From contig OY848918.1 of assembly GCA_963693285.1 (NCBI GenBank), positions 3,539,876-3,603,875 of the forward strand: 64,000 nucleotides of DNA. Reading direction: 5' to 3'. Position numbers and translations under genes: made by a program. The notes below the pieces were generated by a model that worked only from the letters and a program-made list of their open reading frames with translations, did not search any database and was not told the DNA's origin. This DNA is from Xestospongia muta. Its lineage: Eukaryota > Porifera > Demospongiae > Haplosclerida > Petrosiidae. The first letter of the stretch is position 1. Every line of letters begins with the position of its first letter. This document shows, in pieces, positions 21,255-31,232 of this stretch.

Positions 21255-24200
21255 CTAGTAAATATTATTGCAGATGATGTCCCAATTATAAGTCCAAACA
21301 GGACCACAAGTACGTTTATCATTTGGATTATCTGGATTAAATTTAATCCACATAAGTTTTTTGGCATGGACTTGAAGAACTTCCATCATTTCAACGGCTT
21401 CCATTAGCAATTTTTGAGGATTACAATCAGGTGTTTCGCATGAGAAAGTGTCCTGAAGTTTGCGAAGAAAACCACGATATTGGTGATGAAAAGCTTTTGC
21501 TGCATGAAAACAGTTGGTATTAGGGCAAATCAAAGGGTCAGGATTCTCCCTCATTGGCCACACACCCAGAGGATCAAAGAGAATGGGATCTCCACTGTAT
21601 GCATAATGCCAAAAGTTAACTTTAACTAACTTATGCTGACAGACTATTTCCTCAAAGCGAAAAAAGTGAGCATAATTACCATCAAGACTTGAATTAGGAA
21701 GAAGCATCAATCCTTCTCCTTGGATTATGATTTGGGCAATTGCTTTATTAGCCTTTAAAACACTGTCAACTTTTATTAGTTCCATGTCTTTTTGTTTCCA
21801 TGGCCATGTGACTTGTTTGAATACTGTAGAAGAATTAATGATATCATCATGTTTTAAGGACAACCAATCAAGACACAACAATATTTCTTCATAAAACTCG
21901 CCAATAGTATTATCATGAAAGTATCTCTTATCTCCTTTCCATATCAAAGTTGGTACTTCAATGCCCATAAATACATTATAAACATGCTCCAGTGAAAGTT
22001 TTTAAAGATCTATCTGAAGATTAGGTAACACTCCTCCTGGAAGCCCATGAGCAGGATACTTAGGAGCAAAATCAGGACTGTCAATGACTGGTGTCTCACC
22101 CATTGAAATTAACAGATTGGCTGCTTGTGCCATGTGCATCATTTCTTGCATGACAACTTCTCTAATGATGTTATATATTTCAACATTGCAACCATCTACA
22201 ATGGAATACATTGCAGTCAAGTAAAGAGGTATAGTGTAGAATTCTAGTTGTACAGCCTGTTGCAGTTGCTTTTTCAATTTGTCAACTGAGCAAAACTTAT
22301 CGGTCTTCATCTTCAAAAAGCCATGCAAAGGTCGAGGGTGACTTTTATCTTTATCTGCAATGCTGTCATGAAATATATCACTAAAGTAGGAATCAGTATT
22401 TTTTAGTTCAGCATGAAGATTTATCTCTTTTAACTGACATCGTGGAGGGATGAAAAACTTAGATGACTGGCTCATACCTTTAGTAATGGGTGGATGTTGG
22501 CATAATTGATCCATAGGCTTTCCAGACTGAGTATCAGATTCATGACTATACTTAGGGTCTTTCAACCATTCAAGAATCATTTTTGTTTAGTTGGAGAAAG
22601 ATCTCGTGTGGCTGGCATGTAATTAGGATGTTCAAAATCAAGCTGCATGGAGTATTTAATCAACTCAATATTCCAAGGTAGAGTGACATCAGTGTAGTTA
22701 CTGAGGTCAACAATGGATTTCATGACAGGTGCTAGATGATTATAGTGAGTGAAAATGACTCCTACATGGTCGACCCAAGTATATGGAGAAGTATAGTTTA
22801 TAGTAGAATAAGCTTTTATGGTAATTTGTGAAACTTTCAATGGATTACAATCAGTTTGTGATCCTTTTAAGATGCAGTAATCAAAGTGGTAAACTTGTCC
22901 ATCAATTGGTAATGTGTACCTCGAAGGAAAAGATGAACATGGAGGAGGATTTTCATCCTTATATTTACGAGGGTAAGGAATGGGTTTGGTAACTGAGAAA
23001 ACAAAAGTAACTTGTCCTTGTGCATCAGTTGTCTTGATATTTTTATCAGGAGCGACACCACCTATTGGAAGAGTAGTGTCATAATTAGCCTGTTTTATTT
23101 TTATGTCGACATTCTGAGCTAAAGCACCATAACGTGTTACATAAAGAGTTTGAGACGATGTGTTCTCGTCATATTCAAGTCGATCAACATAGTAATTTAG
23201 AGGACGTATGAAATACTCTCTCTCTTTTAGAACTATTATACCACTCTCACTTTTTGTAGATGGAAGGTTTCCACACAATAGTTCTTTTTGATTGCCTTGG
23301 ACTTTTTGAATTACCATAAGTGAATTGGATACCAGATATTGATATTGATAATTTGTTAATGAATACACTGCTTGAGCTCCAGACTCTAACCAATTGTTTG
23401 CCATATAAGGAATAGGAGTATTAGGTTCAATAAGTTGGAGACAATTACCATCTGTATCATGATAGCCTAGATAGAGTTCTCCAATATCCCGTTGAGTACC
23501 ATCTGTCTTTATGGGAAGAGCATTGCTCAAATCTACCACAACTTCTTTATTACCAGTATCCCTTAATTTAAAAGGAGCATTTGAGGTCCATGGATCTTCC
23601 TTTGAGATGTTCACACCAGAACAACTATCATATTGATCAAAGGTGACCTGAGGATGATTGACCCCTTCAGAGGTCATTAGCCGATCTCCTCCAAAATTGA
23701 GTGTTTCAATATCATTATATACTCCAATAGTTCCAACCATTTTTTCTTCAATTGTTGCAGTAATGGGGAATTCTTGATATCTCCCCATTTTATGTTAGTT
23801 AAAATTGTAGTGCCCTGTGAGCCCAATGTATGACTTACTTGTTTATGGTCAGGATCCTTAAAACACTTCATTCTTGGCCAAATATCTTGAGCAATGACTG
23901 CTGGCGTCCATTAACGCTACCTGATGCTCTCCTTGGTCATTATATCCAAAGCTTATGCCAAAGTTCATTCCATAAATGGTAGACTTACTTTGTGCATCTG
24001 TATCAAGATCGGTAAGTTTAGCAAATGGGCGCTCTAGATTGGTAACTATGAATGCCGAAAGAATTGGATCATTTTCTTGTGTAATAATTGTCACAGGACT
24101 GTCATAATTTACTCCTGAAACTTTAGTGTTGATGAATTCAAATTCATTTGTTCCATTCGAATTCCAGTCCCCATTGAGATCAGGAATTACATAATCTGGT

Positions 24201-24312
24201 ATGTAGTTGCATCCATTGTTGTTACGAGTGTCGACATCTGTACGAAAATTCCCAGTGAAATGGATTTGAGGTGGATCAAGATATGATGCAACACTAACAC
24301 TTGACTTTAGCC
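21255..24312 (-). pseudogene. VioB-like ferritin-domain protein gene, broken
   Basis: Four consecutive reading-frame pieces on - make one protein of about 1000 aa, the usual VioB length. It starts near DPPQIHFTGNFRTDVDTRN; the C-terminal third has the ferritin-like domain (AVQLEFYTIPLYLTAMYS, REVVMQEMMHMAQAANLL) with conserved E and ExxH iron-ligand-type residues. Lesions: an extra base near 23897, after which the frame that continues is IWPRMKCF; a shift near 23755; loss of one A in the A-run near 22582, between SPTKQ and MILEWLKDP; and an in-frame TAA at 22004-22002, between NLQIDL and KLSLEHVYNVF. VioB and its relatives make an imine dimer of indole-pyruvate in bacterial violacein-type pathways; similar proteins occur in fungi. 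An acceptor-like TTTTTTCTCTTACACACATGCAG ends at ~24313, so a 5' exon may once have existed. Transfer from a microbe is likely but unproven. Confidence 0.8.
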
Positions 24313-25268
24313 TGCATGTGTGTAAGAGAAAAAAAAAGAATGTACATGTGGTACATGGAGAGAGGACTGACTGCCAAGAGGGGGGACACCTGAGATAGTT
24401 TGCTCTATGAAAGGGGCCACCTCCATGCAATAATAGGAGTGGTACACCACATAGTATGTTCAAGTGCTAGGGTTTTGGTTTTGGGGTGGGTCTAGTAGCA
24501 ATATAAAAGTATGATGTGGATAAATCATTTATATTACAACATTCTCACACAAAAGGCATTCCATGGCCCTATTTGGGAGTGAAGTCTTTCAAGACATGTA
24601 CAAGGCAGCTGTTAAATGGCAGTACTTATGTAGATTGTTACTTTTTGATTGTTGCTATTTTACGTATTAAGCCTCTTTTTCTAATTTACAATCATTAGAT
24701 GCTAAACGAAGGGGAAAATGAAAATATTAGAAGAAACTAAAAGAAAAAGAACTCCAGAAGATAAAAAGCAAGGAAGATCACCATAATTATAGATAGTAAT
24801 AGATTTATATTGTTGCCCTGGGCCCCATAAACCTTTTGGCAGCCCTGCAGAAAGAGATCTCCTTATACGTACGTATATATGCACACGCGAACAATAACGC
24901 GCACTTTCTTAATACTTCGTGCTAAACAACCTCTACCATTAAAGCTGAAGTTACACGAACTTCAATTACACCATAGTTATACTTAAACGCTGCATAATTT
25001 ATAAACATACGTGTCTATAGGGTTTGACACAAGGTATTTCGTATAACTACATAAACACTTCATTCATAACGATAATTGTGCATACTTACGTATAGCAGAA
25101 GAAAATGAAACCTATCAGAGCACTCACTTCCAGTGAAGTAGCCATTATGATCATTCTTCACAGGAGCTCAAATCAGCTCGCGACTGCTTATGTTGGGGAA
25201 TCAGTAGTGCAGCTTAGGGCGGCTCGAAATCATGAGGGTGTGGTCAATTGTTGCCGTTATTATAAGTG
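24313..25268. other. intergenic
   Basis: No gene recognised. On -, 25145-25128 reads ATGGCTACTTCACTGGAA followed by GTGAGT, which could be a tiny first exon with a donor site, but its phase does not fit the VioB-like acceptor at 24313. From about 25195 the flank repeat shared with 15300 and 9360 begins. Confidence 0.5.
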
Positions 25269-26454
25269 TAATTATTTTGTTTGCATACTATATTATATTA
25301 ATTTTATTAATAATGAATTTTTGCGTAATTTCTATGGTTTCAAACAATAAATCGTGAAGAAATCTCACAACAGCTAAAACTACATTAAATTTGCTTCAAT
25401 TATAAATAACAAATCACCTTAGACAGCATGTCCTCTAAAAGTAATTGACATTAATATATATAGCCATTACTCCTTTCCAATATTGCCAGATCTAAGATGA
25501 GTTGGATTGCTATATAGTATGACTACTGAGTTGCCAACTTACTAATATCAGTTAAGTGGTTTGTAAATCAATGGAATGTAAATGTATATTGCTAAGTACT
25601 TCACTCCATGAGAGTATGAGCTAGACACAAGAAATGTATGACTACTAATGTCAAAAGATGATGTGGTAATGATGAAACTATGGTACTCCATAATGACTTT
25701 GTTAAAGTGACACATAATGTATATGTTTAAACATGCATTGTCATATAGTATATACCTATAATTAGTACATAACTATATTACCACTCAGTTACACATATAT
25801 TGTTATTTTAATTTTTTATTACATGAAATACACCACAGGCCTAGTCATTGGCGTCTTAATTATTGGGTTACACTACAAAGAATATTTTGTGCTTTTAAGT
25901 TATTGGACTACACATCACAAAGAAAACTTTGTGCTTCCAAGTTAATGGACTACACCACCACAATGAGTACTTTGTGCTTCCAAGTTAATGGAATACACAC
26001 ACCACAAAGAATACTCTGTGCTTCCAAGTTAATGGACTACACACTACAAAGTTGGTTTGGTTGTGCATATGTAATGGCTTCATAGCAAACATAGCACGAT
26101 TGCTATTTTTAGAAGCATGTTACTATGTTTAGAAAGGTGTAGTCCATTATTTTACTAACTCAATTACTGTTAAGAATTATATAATTATTACACATATTAT
26201 ATCTAGGTAAACAGATATATTTCCTGCTCTCACATCACAAGTGAAATTAACAATTAGCCATCAGCCAGTAGCCTTTGCCTCAGTTATAATAATAATATCG
26301 TGATTAGTTAAATTGATATTGTATTGTTATAAATCAAAGAATTATTTAAAACTTTTATTACAATATCTAAAAGGCCAGTGTACATTCTGTCAGGTAGATG
26401 GTAGGTAGCATGGCCTATGTATAGGAATGGAACAATGTTCTTTCTTCTTCTTTA
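25269..26454. repeat. segmental duplicate of 15300-16590
   Basis: Matches 15300-16590 apart from indels. It lacks the TA-flanked MITE at 16270-16534 and has only a short TAA run. At 25880-26050 it has four or five tandem ~45-bp units built on CTTCCAAGTTAATGGACTAC. Confidence 0.75.
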
Positions 26455-26840
26455 TAGACCATGATAACTTCAAAAACTAGAAGGCTTATTTCAAGGATCT
26501 TGTGTGTCAGGACATACCACAACAGGTAACCTGTGATAACCATACTACAACCATAACACTACAGGTTATTGTGAATAAAGTGCCAATTTCTCTCTTAAGA
26601 ATTGAACGTATCAATGTTCACAAAAATGTGCTTATTAATATTGCTGATTATGTGATAAGTCTTGATGAGGTAATCCCCATCAGCATTTTATGGAGAAGAA
26701 ATCTTGCTAGACTATTGGAGGATCTGATATGGGGCAGTTTAATGGACCACATGAACTAACAATTGAAAAAAAAAGGATTTTTGTTTATTTTCAATTTTAG
26801 CAATAATAGACTAGACTAGTAGTGTATTGACAGTGTGATA
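26455..26840 (+). pseudogene. internally deleted TRIM relic, second copy
   Basis: Same structure as 16600-16955: B-box-1 coding remnants (CAACAGGTAACCTGTGATAA), a jump, then the last NHL codons and the conserved 3' flank. Frames are broken; the 85-codon ORF here is chance. Confidence 0.8.
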
Positions 26841-27284
26841 GTTTGTATGTACTTTTTAACTTAAATATTAATATCAATTATTATTATATTTTCTCAAATG
26901 TTTATCACAACTTACCAACTAGTAATGTTAATGTGATGTTGTGCATATTGCTGTCACTGCTGTCACTGCTATCTTGTTTCTTTATCTTTTTAATAATTTT
27001 TTCAAAGGAATTTTTCATTCCACTATAGTCCATCAAACTGTCAAGAAACCTTACAACTTTGCTATGCATATCAATTTAACTTCAAATTATAGTATCCATT
27101 ATACTGCCTCTATTAATAGAATATCCGCACTGATTAAAAAATTTTAAAGACTATTCTTGCAATATTAAATTAAAAATATATAATAACAATTCACATTTCA
27201 TTTTTTAACTGTTAACAAATTCTTATTAATCAATGATATATTAATAAAAGTACATAGTACAAACTATCACACTGTATTATTATC
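26841..27284. other. intergenic, no feature seen
   Basis: AT-rich. The last ~45 bp (ACATAGTACAAACTATCACACTGTATTATTATCTCAATA, in pieces) are the conserved 3' flank of the reverse-strand TRIM gene. Confidence 0.6.
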
Positions 27285-29540
27285 TCAATACACTACTAGT
27301 CTGTTATTACAATGATCACAAACATACAAATATCCTTCTCTGTCAAATGTTACTCCATATGGAGAATTAAACTGACCCACACTACTACCTTGTTCTCCAA
27401 AAGATCGTACAAATTTGCCATCAGTAGTGAAGATAGAGATACGATGATTACCACACTCTGTAATGTACATTAGATCGTTATCATCAATTACAATTCCTGA
27501 TGGACACATAAGTTGTCCAGAACCAGATCCTTTAGTACCATACTGAGACAAAAACCGTCCATCGGGAGTTAACTTCTGAATATGATGATTATAAGTGTCG
27601 GTCACATATACTAATCCTTGTCTGTCAATAGCAACGTCTACTGGACAATTAAATAGACCATCGGCTGAGCCTTTGGCACCGAAAGTATGGGAAAAAGTTA
27701 AATCAGGATTTAAGACTTGTATACGATGGTTATAATAATCTACAATATAAACAAGTCTAGTTATAGGAGAAATGGTGATACAACAAGGACCATTAAATTC
27801 TGTTCCGCTACCTTCTTTACCAACTGATGCAATGTATTTCCCATCCATAGATATCTTCTGGATATTGTGATGATCACCAACAAGAATGAGGTTGTCTGGA
27901 ATAATGGCTAAACCACGGGGATAAGAGAATTTGATATTTCCACCTCCTCCACTCTTCTGACCTAAAGATTTCACTTTCTTTCCATCTCTATCCAGTACTG
28001 TGACACAGTGCTCCCACAACTCACTTACTATAATATGTCCATCATCAGTCACAGCAACTCCCCAAGGTCTATTAAGATCAGGTATAGTACATACTGGAGT
28101 GATGTTATCAAGATGGAGGTTTATAGGGATCACTACTGTGGTACTAGCAACTTCTACATCATTAACTTGGACATTAACTTGATAATGACCACGAATTGCA
28201 GGACTACAATGTATTGTATACACTCCAGGATGAGTGGTGGTAGTGACTGTAGCTGTGATGGGTGTTGCTGTACCAACTGGTACTACACTACAACTGAGTG
28301 ATGATAGAGGAACAGTAAGAAGACTGGAATCACAAAATTGGATAGATAGTGGGAATGAAACTGTTTTATTATTCATAGAGATGTGTTGATGATCAATATT
28401 CTTGACTTTACACTGTTGTAGAACAGTAGGTGAGAGGCATATAATATCTCCAATATGGTGTAGTGTGTCAACAATGTTGCTGTCTTTCTTAAAGTGGAGA
28501 TTAGCTTTCTCTCTAGGAATAAACTCTTCAATATTAACCTGTTGAGTCACATGACTCATACACTCCATCATTTGTTTTGTAGATGTCACTACTTCTTGAG
28601 GATTGCCTATCTCAAGACTCTGTTCCACAAATTCTTGGCAATCCTTCAATTGACTCAATCTTCTTTCAGCTGATTTCTTCTGCTCTGATAACACCTGTAG
28701 TTTACTACCAGTGAGTGTGTCCACCTCTCTAGTCAGTTGTCTCTCAGACTGATGAAGGACATTAATCATTTCTTCTACCATAACATGGATCTCCTTCTTG
28801 ATGACTTCTCCTTGCTCTCTAATCTCATTCTCTCTGTCTGTGAGAGCAGTTAGGACATCAGTAACAGCAGTGACCTTGTCATTTACTAACTTCAGACATG
28901 CTTCTAATTTTTGACAATAATTAGGATAGCAGTCAGAGATTAAGTCATAATCATGATCTCTATGAATACGTACTGTACAGTAGTGACAAATGAGCTCTTC
29001 ACATGTTCCACACAATATTTTCAAGGGTTCGTTATGAGTGGAACACTTTATCTCTTGTTTCTTGGGAAGTATTTTAGACGCAGAAGTTGCTACCTCATCA
29101 AGACTTGTTATTATGTGATCAGCAATGGGAGCCCACTTCCTATGAACACGAATACAATCTTGACAGAGAAACTTGGCACATTCTTTACAGTAACCTGTGG
29201 CTTTAGTTGAAGTACAGTTATTACAGGTTACTGGTTGATGTCCTGACACTTTTACCATTAGATTGTAGACCTCTTTGAGGTTGTTAATTTGGAAAGCTGC
29301 AGGAAAGTCTGCTGCTCCTGTTGGTTTAAGAAACTGGGTATGATGACGACAAGTGGGACAAGAGATGAAGTAACTATCTCCTTCAGAATCCAGTGGTAGA
29401 CCTTCTAGACATTGTTGACAGAAAGAATGGAGACATGGTAAAGTCTTTGGGTTGGTATAGAGGTCAAGACATATAGCACAGGTGAGCTGTTCCTCTAGTT
29501 TTTTAAGAGCTGTAGAGGAGGAGGTACTAGGTACTGCCAT
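27285..29540 (-). CDS. TRIM-NHL E3 ubiquitin ligase-like protein, 751 aa
   Basis: Intronless, reverse strand. The frame is open from 29618, but the second ATG at 29540 (MAVPSTSSSTALKK) matches the N-termini of the paralogues, so that start is chosen; the upstream 26 codons are unlike any paralogue. RING from C21 (CAICLDLYTNPKTLPC), B-box 1 (VTCNNCTSTKATGYC), B-box 2 (CSTHNEPLKILC), coiled coil, filamin domain and six NHL repeats. Unlike the + strand copies it has QKSGGGGNIKFSYPRG in the second NHL repeat, shared with the gene at 31233, which is therefore its closest relative. Same inferred role as the family. Confidence 0.92.
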   Translation of the reverse strand: MAVPSTSSSTALKKLEEQLTCAICLDLYTNPKTLPCLHSFCQQCLEGLPLDSEGDSYFISCPTCRHHTQFLKPTGAADFPAAFQINNLKEVYNLMVKVSGHQPVTCNNCTSTKATGYCKECAKFLCQDCIRVHRKWAPIADHIITSLDEVATSASKILPKKQEIKCSTHNEPLKILCGTCEELICHYCTVRIHRDHDYDLISDCYPNYCQKLEACLKLVNDKVTAVTDVLTALTDRENEIREQGEVIKKEIHVMVEEMINVLHQSERQLTREVDTLTGSKLQVLSEQKKSAERRLSQLKDCQEFVEQSLEIGNPQEVVTSTKQMMECMSHVTQQVNIEEFIPREKANLHFKKDSNIVDTLHHIGDIICLSPTVLQQCKVKNIDHQHISMNNKTVSFPLSIQFCDSSLLTVPLSSLSCSVVPVGTATPITATVTTTTHPGVYTIHCSPAIRGHYQVNVQVNDVEVASTTVVIPINLHLDNITPVCTIPDLNRPWGVAVTDDGHIIVSELWEHCVTVLDRDGKKVKSLGQKSGGGGNIKFSYPRGLAIIPDNLILVGDHHNIQKISMDGKYIASVGKEGSGTEFNGPCCITISPITRLVYIVDYYNHRIQVLNPDLTFSHTFGAKGSADGLFNCPVDVAIDRQGLVYVTDTYNHHIQKLTPDGRFLSQYGTKGSGSGQLMCPSGIVIDDNDLMYITECGNHRISIFTTDGKFVRSFGEQGSSVGQFNSPYGVTFDREGYLYVCDHCNNRLVVY

Positions 29541-29755
29541 AACAGGGGAGACAAACTGTGTATGTATACTAGTACAAACAGTCCTAATATCTTGATATAG
29601 GTCAGAATTTTGGATCATGCGATCTTACGATAGTTGTAAAAACAATTGTGTTGTTTAATATCTGTTTATATAAATTTTCCATTTGTTAGTCTTTTAGAGT
29701 TGTGGGTAGAAAATGAAATTCATTGTGTGGTTCATGTGTATAATATTTTAAATTC

Positions 29756-30690
29756 ATTAACCTCGCTGCGCGTGGGTGCAAAGCGAGGTTACTGTAGTCT
29801 GTCAGTGTGTGTGTGTGTGTGTCTGTTACCCGGGATTGTTTTTTTGAACTGCTATAACTTGGCAAGCGAAGCTTTGGCAGCTACCAACCGTTAACAATAA
29901 ATATAAAAACGTGTGGACTTTATAACAGTAGTGTCTAGAACATCGTCAAGGAAAACGAAAGGTTAAAACTAGCAAAACAATTTTCAGGCTGGAAAGGTCA
30001 AGGTGCCGTTTCTGGAAAAGTAAAAAAACTTAATGTGGAGATTTTTTAGTATGTTGTAGACAATCTTAGAGGAATACGCATCAGCAAGACAGAAGGCCGT
30101 TGGTTGAAGAAATCGTCAGAAAAATTCTGAGAAGTGTTTCAGGATTGTACATGGACTTGGAGCGTAGTAACGTATTCAGGAAACGTCTCCAAACACTGAA
30201 AAAACTGCTACTAATAGTTAATATATCAATTTATATTTGTACTACGGGACGTTTCCGAAGAACGTTTCATTTTCAAGTTACAATAAAGTTTGTATATGAA
30301 ATATTGATACATTTTAAAGCGTCATGTAAAGGCTCAGAGAACTTTCATCACGAATCTAGCACTTAATCTTGCTTGGCAATTGAATGATACTATCACTTGC
30401 TCAGTTACCGCTTCACAGACATGGCAAAGCTAGAAATCAGGCAACGATTAATGAGCATATACAGAATGGCAAAGCTTACCATTTATGACCACACCTTCTG
30501 GAATGTTAATAAATTTTCTTGCAATGCTACCTAGCAACACAATAGTTGGGCCTTAGTCTCGTCCCCAGACCTAGTCGCAAGCTTGCGAGTAGGTCTGGGG
30601 ACGAGACTAAGCTGGGCCTAAGAAGGCATAGCATTTATAATAACTTAGAAACTACAGCGAGGCTCGGCACTTTAAGTGCCTTTCATTTTA
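29756..30690 (+). mobile_element. hairpin-ended dispersed repeat, full-length copy
   Basis: Starts with AACCTCGCT...AGCGAGGTT (9-bp stem, 14-nt loop), then a (GT)n tract, and ends with GGCACTTTAAGTGCC (7-bp stem) and TTTCATT. It contains an ORF at 30100-30366 whose translation (MDLERSNVFRKRLQTLKK, LLLIVNISIYICTTGRF) is conserved in the copy at 3719-4578. A 58-bp palindrome has been inserted at 30553. Confidence 0.7.
30553..30610. mobile_element. 58-bp TIR-to-TIR palindrome with 8-bp TSD
   Basis: TTAGTCTCGTCCCCAGACCT followed inward by AGTCGCAAGC and its complement on the other side: essentially two terminal inverted repeats joined head to head with no interior. Flanks are GTTGGGCC (30545-30552) and GCTGGGCC (30611-30618). 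The other copies of the host repeat (near 3788 and 5376) show the uninterrupted site. The same termini bound the 334- and 324-bp elements at 52773 and 60390. Confidence 0.88.
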
Positions 30691-31232
30691 TATGTGAATG
30701 CAACAAATTAAAAACATTCTTTATTTTATGACATTGTTGGTTGTTGTGTTGAAAACAACAAATTAAAATTAATCACATATTTTAACCACTTACAAAATAT
30801 GGTAACAAATGTATTTCATTAAATTTAACTGTGAGTGCTACAAAAAGGGTGTGACTGATTATGTATCAAAGTTCAAAGCTTCTTGTTAGTTTACTTGTCT
30901 TCCTTTAACCATTTATTTCTACAGTCACTCCACATACACTGCTGCCTAATCTTCATAGCTCAGTATTTTACTGTGCAAAATCAGTCTCTTCTAATAAATA
31001 TAGGACAACTTTTATGTGTGTATCTCCATCAGTATGTATGTCCATCTTATGTTAATGTTATATGGTGAAAACCCTAACTACAGTAGAAGCTGAATCACAT
31101 CGAATAATGTTAGTTTGTCCTGTCATCACTGTAGAAAAACTTAGTAAATAATTTAAAGTGACTCATGCTTCACAAGATTAATGATGCATTAATAAAAGTA
31201 CATAGTACAAACTATCACACTGTATTATTATC
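30691..31232. other. intergenic, 3' flank of a reverse TRIM gene
   Basis: No gene seen. The last ~50 bp before 31233 match the 3' flank of the other TRIM genes. Confidence 0.6.

Noticed and set aside
22577..22580. ATGA overlap read as two translationally coupled bacterial genes
   Set aside because: The two frames are the halves of one VioB-like protein (SPTKQ/MILEWLKDP); a lost A explains the overlap, and the surroundings are animal DNA.
24516..25350. Short ORFs between the VioB-like pseudogene and the next repeat
   Set aside because: No similarity, no splice context, and partly within dispersed repeats.
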